NCBI GenBank assembly: GCA_945881865.1
Contig: CAMCVK010000002.1
Span: 1-64,000, forward strand
From: Fimbriimonas ginsengisoli Gsoil 348
GTDB taxonomy: Bacteria > Armatimonadota > Fimbriimonadia > Fimbriimonadales > Fimbriimonadaceae
DNA length: 64,000 nt
Direction: 5' to 3'
Shown here piece by piece: positions 61,807 through 64,000 of the stretch. A program made the translations under genes and the position numbers. Under the pieces are notes generated by a model. That model had not been told where the DNA came from and searched no databases. It worked only from the letters and a program-made list of their open reading frames with translations. Numbering within the stretch: position 1 is the first letter of the stretch; each line of letters begins with the position of its first letter.

Positions 61807-63105
61807 TTAACGCAAAGGCTTCGCGGCTGCGATCTGTTTTAGGACAGACGCAGCCGTTTTTGTTTCTGGCTGACCGATCCGCATGAGCTCTTCTGCCATC
61901 ATCCGCACCTGGCCCGACTGCGATTCAGGCCGGAGCACCGTGCCGGTTCGCGCAATATCTTTTTGCAGCAGGAAGAAACTCATGCGAAAGACATTCGCGA
62001 GGAAGTCTCGGAACGCGCGGCGATCCGCCGGAAGCTTTGGCTCATTCTTAGCCAGATTCGTGCCCCCCAACAAGAACGAGTACTGGATCTCGTACTGCTG
62101 AGGAGTTCCGGATCGCCAGGCCGAAGGCACCGTGCCTTGTTCCACCAACTTGCGGGCCAGCATGAAGGTGAGGTGCGTCGGGTACGGTCCGTCGTTCCAA
62201 AGGCTCTGCGAAAAGTAGTCAGCCCGCTCGGTTTCGCGGATGCCGCCGCTCTGCTGAAGGCCCGGGTCGAACATCCATCCCACCCAAAACCAAGGCAGGC
62301 GAAGGTCGGCCATCTTGGTTTCATCCGAAGCCGCAACGACCGAAATGGGATACCCAAGGTCCTTCACGGCCTGACCATCGGCAAGTCGGCCGATCTCGCC
62401 GATATCCCAAATCGGATTCTGACCCTTAAAGTGGACCCGTAGGCCAGTGCGCAAAAAGTGCTGGTACCGAAGCATCGAACGGGCCTTGAGCACAGAAAGC
62501 GACTGCGCGGTCGTTTGCATTCCCAGGCCGGCCATCCGGTCATCCAGCCGCCTCAGGTTCGCGTCGGTGGGGTCGGCAAGATACTCGTCGTCCAGGCTTG
62601 GGTCGAACGGCACGCCGATATCGGGGCACCAATCGGCCAAGGTAGCATGCGCTCGCCCTCGGAAGCTATCTTCGCTAAGCGGATTCAGGACGATGCCAAT
62701 TGGCAGTTCGAATAGATCAACCGCCAAAATTTCTTTTCGCGCGGCTTCCGCTTCCGCGAGGCTTCGGATTGGCTTGCCGCAAAGCAATGGAACCCACTTG
62801 GGCAAGCCGCGGAGGAAAGATACGTCTCTCGCCGCCGCTGTTGCACCGGGCAAAGGAGCTCCGCGAGGTTGAAAGGGACGATCTACCGAGAGTCTCGGCC
62901 GCGAGAGTAGATATTGAACGATATCTGCCGCGTCGGAAAAATGACGCCCGGTTCGGCGTTTCACCATGGCTTCGGGAAAGCCGCCCATCTCGATTCCGTC
63001 CGGCGAGTGGCACGAGGCACACGAGTTGCCCCCGTCGTCGGGCCGACGCCAGTGCTCAATTCCGCCGACCGGAAACAGAACCAAGGCCGCGAGAACCGGG
63101 TTCAA
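61807..63105 (-). CDS. Secreted mono-haem cytochrome c-like protein
   Basis: A 432-residue protein beginning at TTG 63105, which overlaps the preceding stop as TTGA. A short signal sequence precedes one haem-binding C-ASC-H motif at about residues 29-33 (NSCASCHSPDG). The other 390 residues are mostly helical with no family I recognise; they include several Trp/Arg-rich helices. It is co-transcribed with the beta-propeller gene upstream. Electron transfer is inferred from the haem motif only. Confidence 0.75.
   Translation of the reverse strand: MNPVLAALVLFPVGGIEHWRRPDDGGNSCASCHSPDGIEMGGFPEAMVKRRTGRHFSDAADIVQYLLSRPRLSVDRPFQPRGAPLPGATAAARDVSFLRGLPKWVPLLCGKPIRSLAEAEAARKEILAVDLFELPIGIVLNPLSEDSFRGRAHATLADWCPDIGVPFDPSLDDEYLADPTDANLRRLDDRMAGLGMQTTAQSLSVLKARSMLRYQHFLRTGLRVHFKGQNPIWDIGEIGRLADGQAVKDLGYPISVVAASDETKMADLRLPWFWVGWMFDPGLQQSGGIRETERADYFSQSLWNDGPYPTHLTFMLARKLVEQGTVPSAWRSGTPQQYEIQYSFLLGGTNLAKNEPKLPADRRAFRDFLANVFRMSFFLLQKDIARTGTVLRPESQSGQVRMMAEELMRIGQPETKTAASVLKQIAAAKPLR
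61824..61865 (+). terminator. Terminator of the PEP-CTERM pair inside a convergent gene
   Basis: CGGCTGCG (61824-61831) pairs with CGCAGCCG (61849-61856), with an inner TCTGT/ACAGA stem, then TTTTTGTTT. It is a strong plus-strand terminator made of the last coding bases of the minus-strand gene. Confidence 0.85.
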
Positions 63106-64000
63106 CGCGGCTTGCTTCCGACGGCATACAACGTGGCGTTATTGATCGCGTAGATCTTTCCGTCGGGCCCGATGAACGTCGGCGCATAGGCCTGTCCGAT
63201 GCCGTCCGTCAAACGGATCTTTTCGCTCAGCGTATTGGTCACCAAATCCCATCGGTAGAGGATGCCGTCTTCGCAGTTTGCGATGATGCTCTTGCCCGGG
63301 ATGTCGATTGCGCCCGAGTTGATGCACCACTCGCGCACGGCATTCGGGTGGTTGGGGAAATCCATATCGCGGGTCGGTCCGAGCTGGGTCGCGATCTCCT
63401 TCATCGTCATGATCTGGCTCCGTGATTCAAGCGCGGCCTCATTCGGATCAAGAAGGGCGATTCGGTTGGCACCGTCTCCGCCGCCGCCCGCGTAGTTGTT
63501 GTACTTGGTGAACAGCAGGTACCGCGAGTTACCCTTGTAGCGCGGGAAGAGGTTGCGAGGAACGATCGTCGGAGTGTTGTCCCATCCAAAAGCCCCGGAA
63601 GTCTTCTGCTTCGTCAAGTCGCCGCTGAAGTGAAGCAGCCATCCTCGGTAGCCGTTGTTTCCGTCGCTGTTCGCAAGAACACCGTAGTAGACGTCGCCGT
63701 CTGGTCCTTGAACCGGCGAGGACGTTCCGTCGGAGTCAATGGTCGCCGGCTGGTTCGACTTAGGATCAAAGAGATCGGTCGAGTATCGGCGGCTAAGGTC
63801 AGACGTTCGCAGACCCAGCAATTTGCCGCGTCCGTAGTTCCCGGTGGCGACCGTCACATAAACCACGATGCCGGAACCGATGCTGATCATCGGCGCGCAG
63901 TTCTGCTTCACGATTCGGTACGACGCATCTCCCGCCATGCTGGCCACCGACCGGTAGATCGCCGTGCCGTCGGGCCGAATCTTCGCCATGCCGCTCTCCA
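63102..64000 (-). CDS. Beta-propeller protein, start outside window
   Basis: About 299 residues to the window edge; the frame is still open at 64000 (ESGMAKIRPDGTAI), so the ATG at 63989 is probably internal. Repeats of the type GPDGDVYYGVL and GPDGKIYAINNATLYAVG are PQQ-like or SMP-30-like propeller blades, so the protein probably has several upstream blades and a signal peptide. It overlaps the mono-haem gene by four bases, suggesting a shared redox or surface role. Confidence 0.75.
   Translation of the reverse strand, partial: ESGMAKIRPDGTAIYRSVASMAGDASYRIVKQNCAPMISIGSGIVVYVTVATGNYGRGKLLGLRTSDLSRRYSTDLFDPKSNQPATIDSDGTSSPVQGPDGDVYYGVLANSDGNNGYRGWLLHFSGDLTKQKTSGAFGWDNTPTIVPRNLFPRYKGNSRYLLFTKYNNYAGGGGDGANRIALLDPNEAALESRSQIMTMKEIATQLGPTRDMDFPNHPNAVREWCINSGAIDIPGKSIIANCEDGILYRWDLVTNTLSEKIRLTDGIGQAYAPTFIGPDGKIYAINNATLYAVGSKPR

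Noticed and set aside
1-64000. CRISPR arrays, insertion sequences or rRNA genes
   Set aside because: No regular direct-repeat and spacer pattern, no transposase and no rRNA sequence was seen anywhere in the window.

Overview
This window looks like chromosomal DNA of a GC-rich Gram-negative-type bacterium, most likely an Armatimonadota member near Fimbriimonas. That placement is inferred from three things: pseudopilins whose N-terminus runs straight into [10 protein letters not shown], several PEP-CTERM surface proteins, and the mix of secreted glycoside hydrolases, sortilin/BNR proteins and small lipoproteins. Genes are packed tightly. ATGA, TTGA and TAATG overlaps are common, GTG and TTG starts are frequent, and convergent genes often share their last few bases.

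Region 1 (1-3.4 kb) is an accessory island. It holds a truncated unknown gene, a 23-base fragment matching a tRNA-Gln 3' end, a VapBC-like toxin-antitoxin pair, and a lone, visibly more AT-rich DUF262/DUF1524 (GmrSD-like) defence gene. The antisense of the tRNA fragment supplies the last codons and stop of the PIN toxin. Region 2 (3.5-16 kb) mixes envelope and sugar genes (stalk-domain protein, DedA, SGNH esterase, GH20-like and GH5/GH2-like hydrolases) with a phosphate/stringent block: ppx-ppk beside a MESH1-like HD protein that lacks one catalytic residue. Region 3 (16-35 kb) is mostly housekeeping: tRNA-Leu, serA, an ABC-F ATPase, the topA-GNAT-rhodanese-sufE-BNR-terC operon, a transglutaminase, PIN-TRAM, ispDF, the scpA-scpB-dacA-pseudouridine synthase operon, and tRNA-Cys.

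Region 4 (35-48 kb) is the most distinctive part. A LacI regulator heads a seven-gene minus-strand operon: LacI, pseudopilin, small lipoprotein, flavin-dependent halogenase-like enzyme, a solute-binding protein fused to a MalF-type permease, a MalG-type permease, and a ChbG/YdjC deacetylase. Two alpha-L-rhamnosidase-family (GH78) genes are transcribed divergently. The 215-bp intergenic region contains palindromes and a 10-bp direct repeat that could be LacI operators. The set reads as a rhamnoside or oligosaccharide uptake and breakdown locus with unexpected pilin and halogenase members. No transporter ATPase is present here, so a shared one is expected elsewhere.

Region 5 (48-54.8 kb) holds a GT4 glycosyltransferase, an MFS exporter, hsp20-lon, a cluster of GC-rich palindromes, and an AIM24-family gene. 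Region 6 (54.8-64 kb) is a surface and redox region: a fibro-slime PEP-CTERM protein, a di-haem oxidoreductase, a second pseudopilin-lipoprotein pair, a tandem duplication of PEP-CTERM genes in which one copy has lost the PEP motif, a mono-haem protein, and the start-truncated beta-propeller gene that leaves the window. The recurrence of the pseudopilin plus short lipoprotein pair in two unrelated settings is the strongest hint of an undescribed functional unit.
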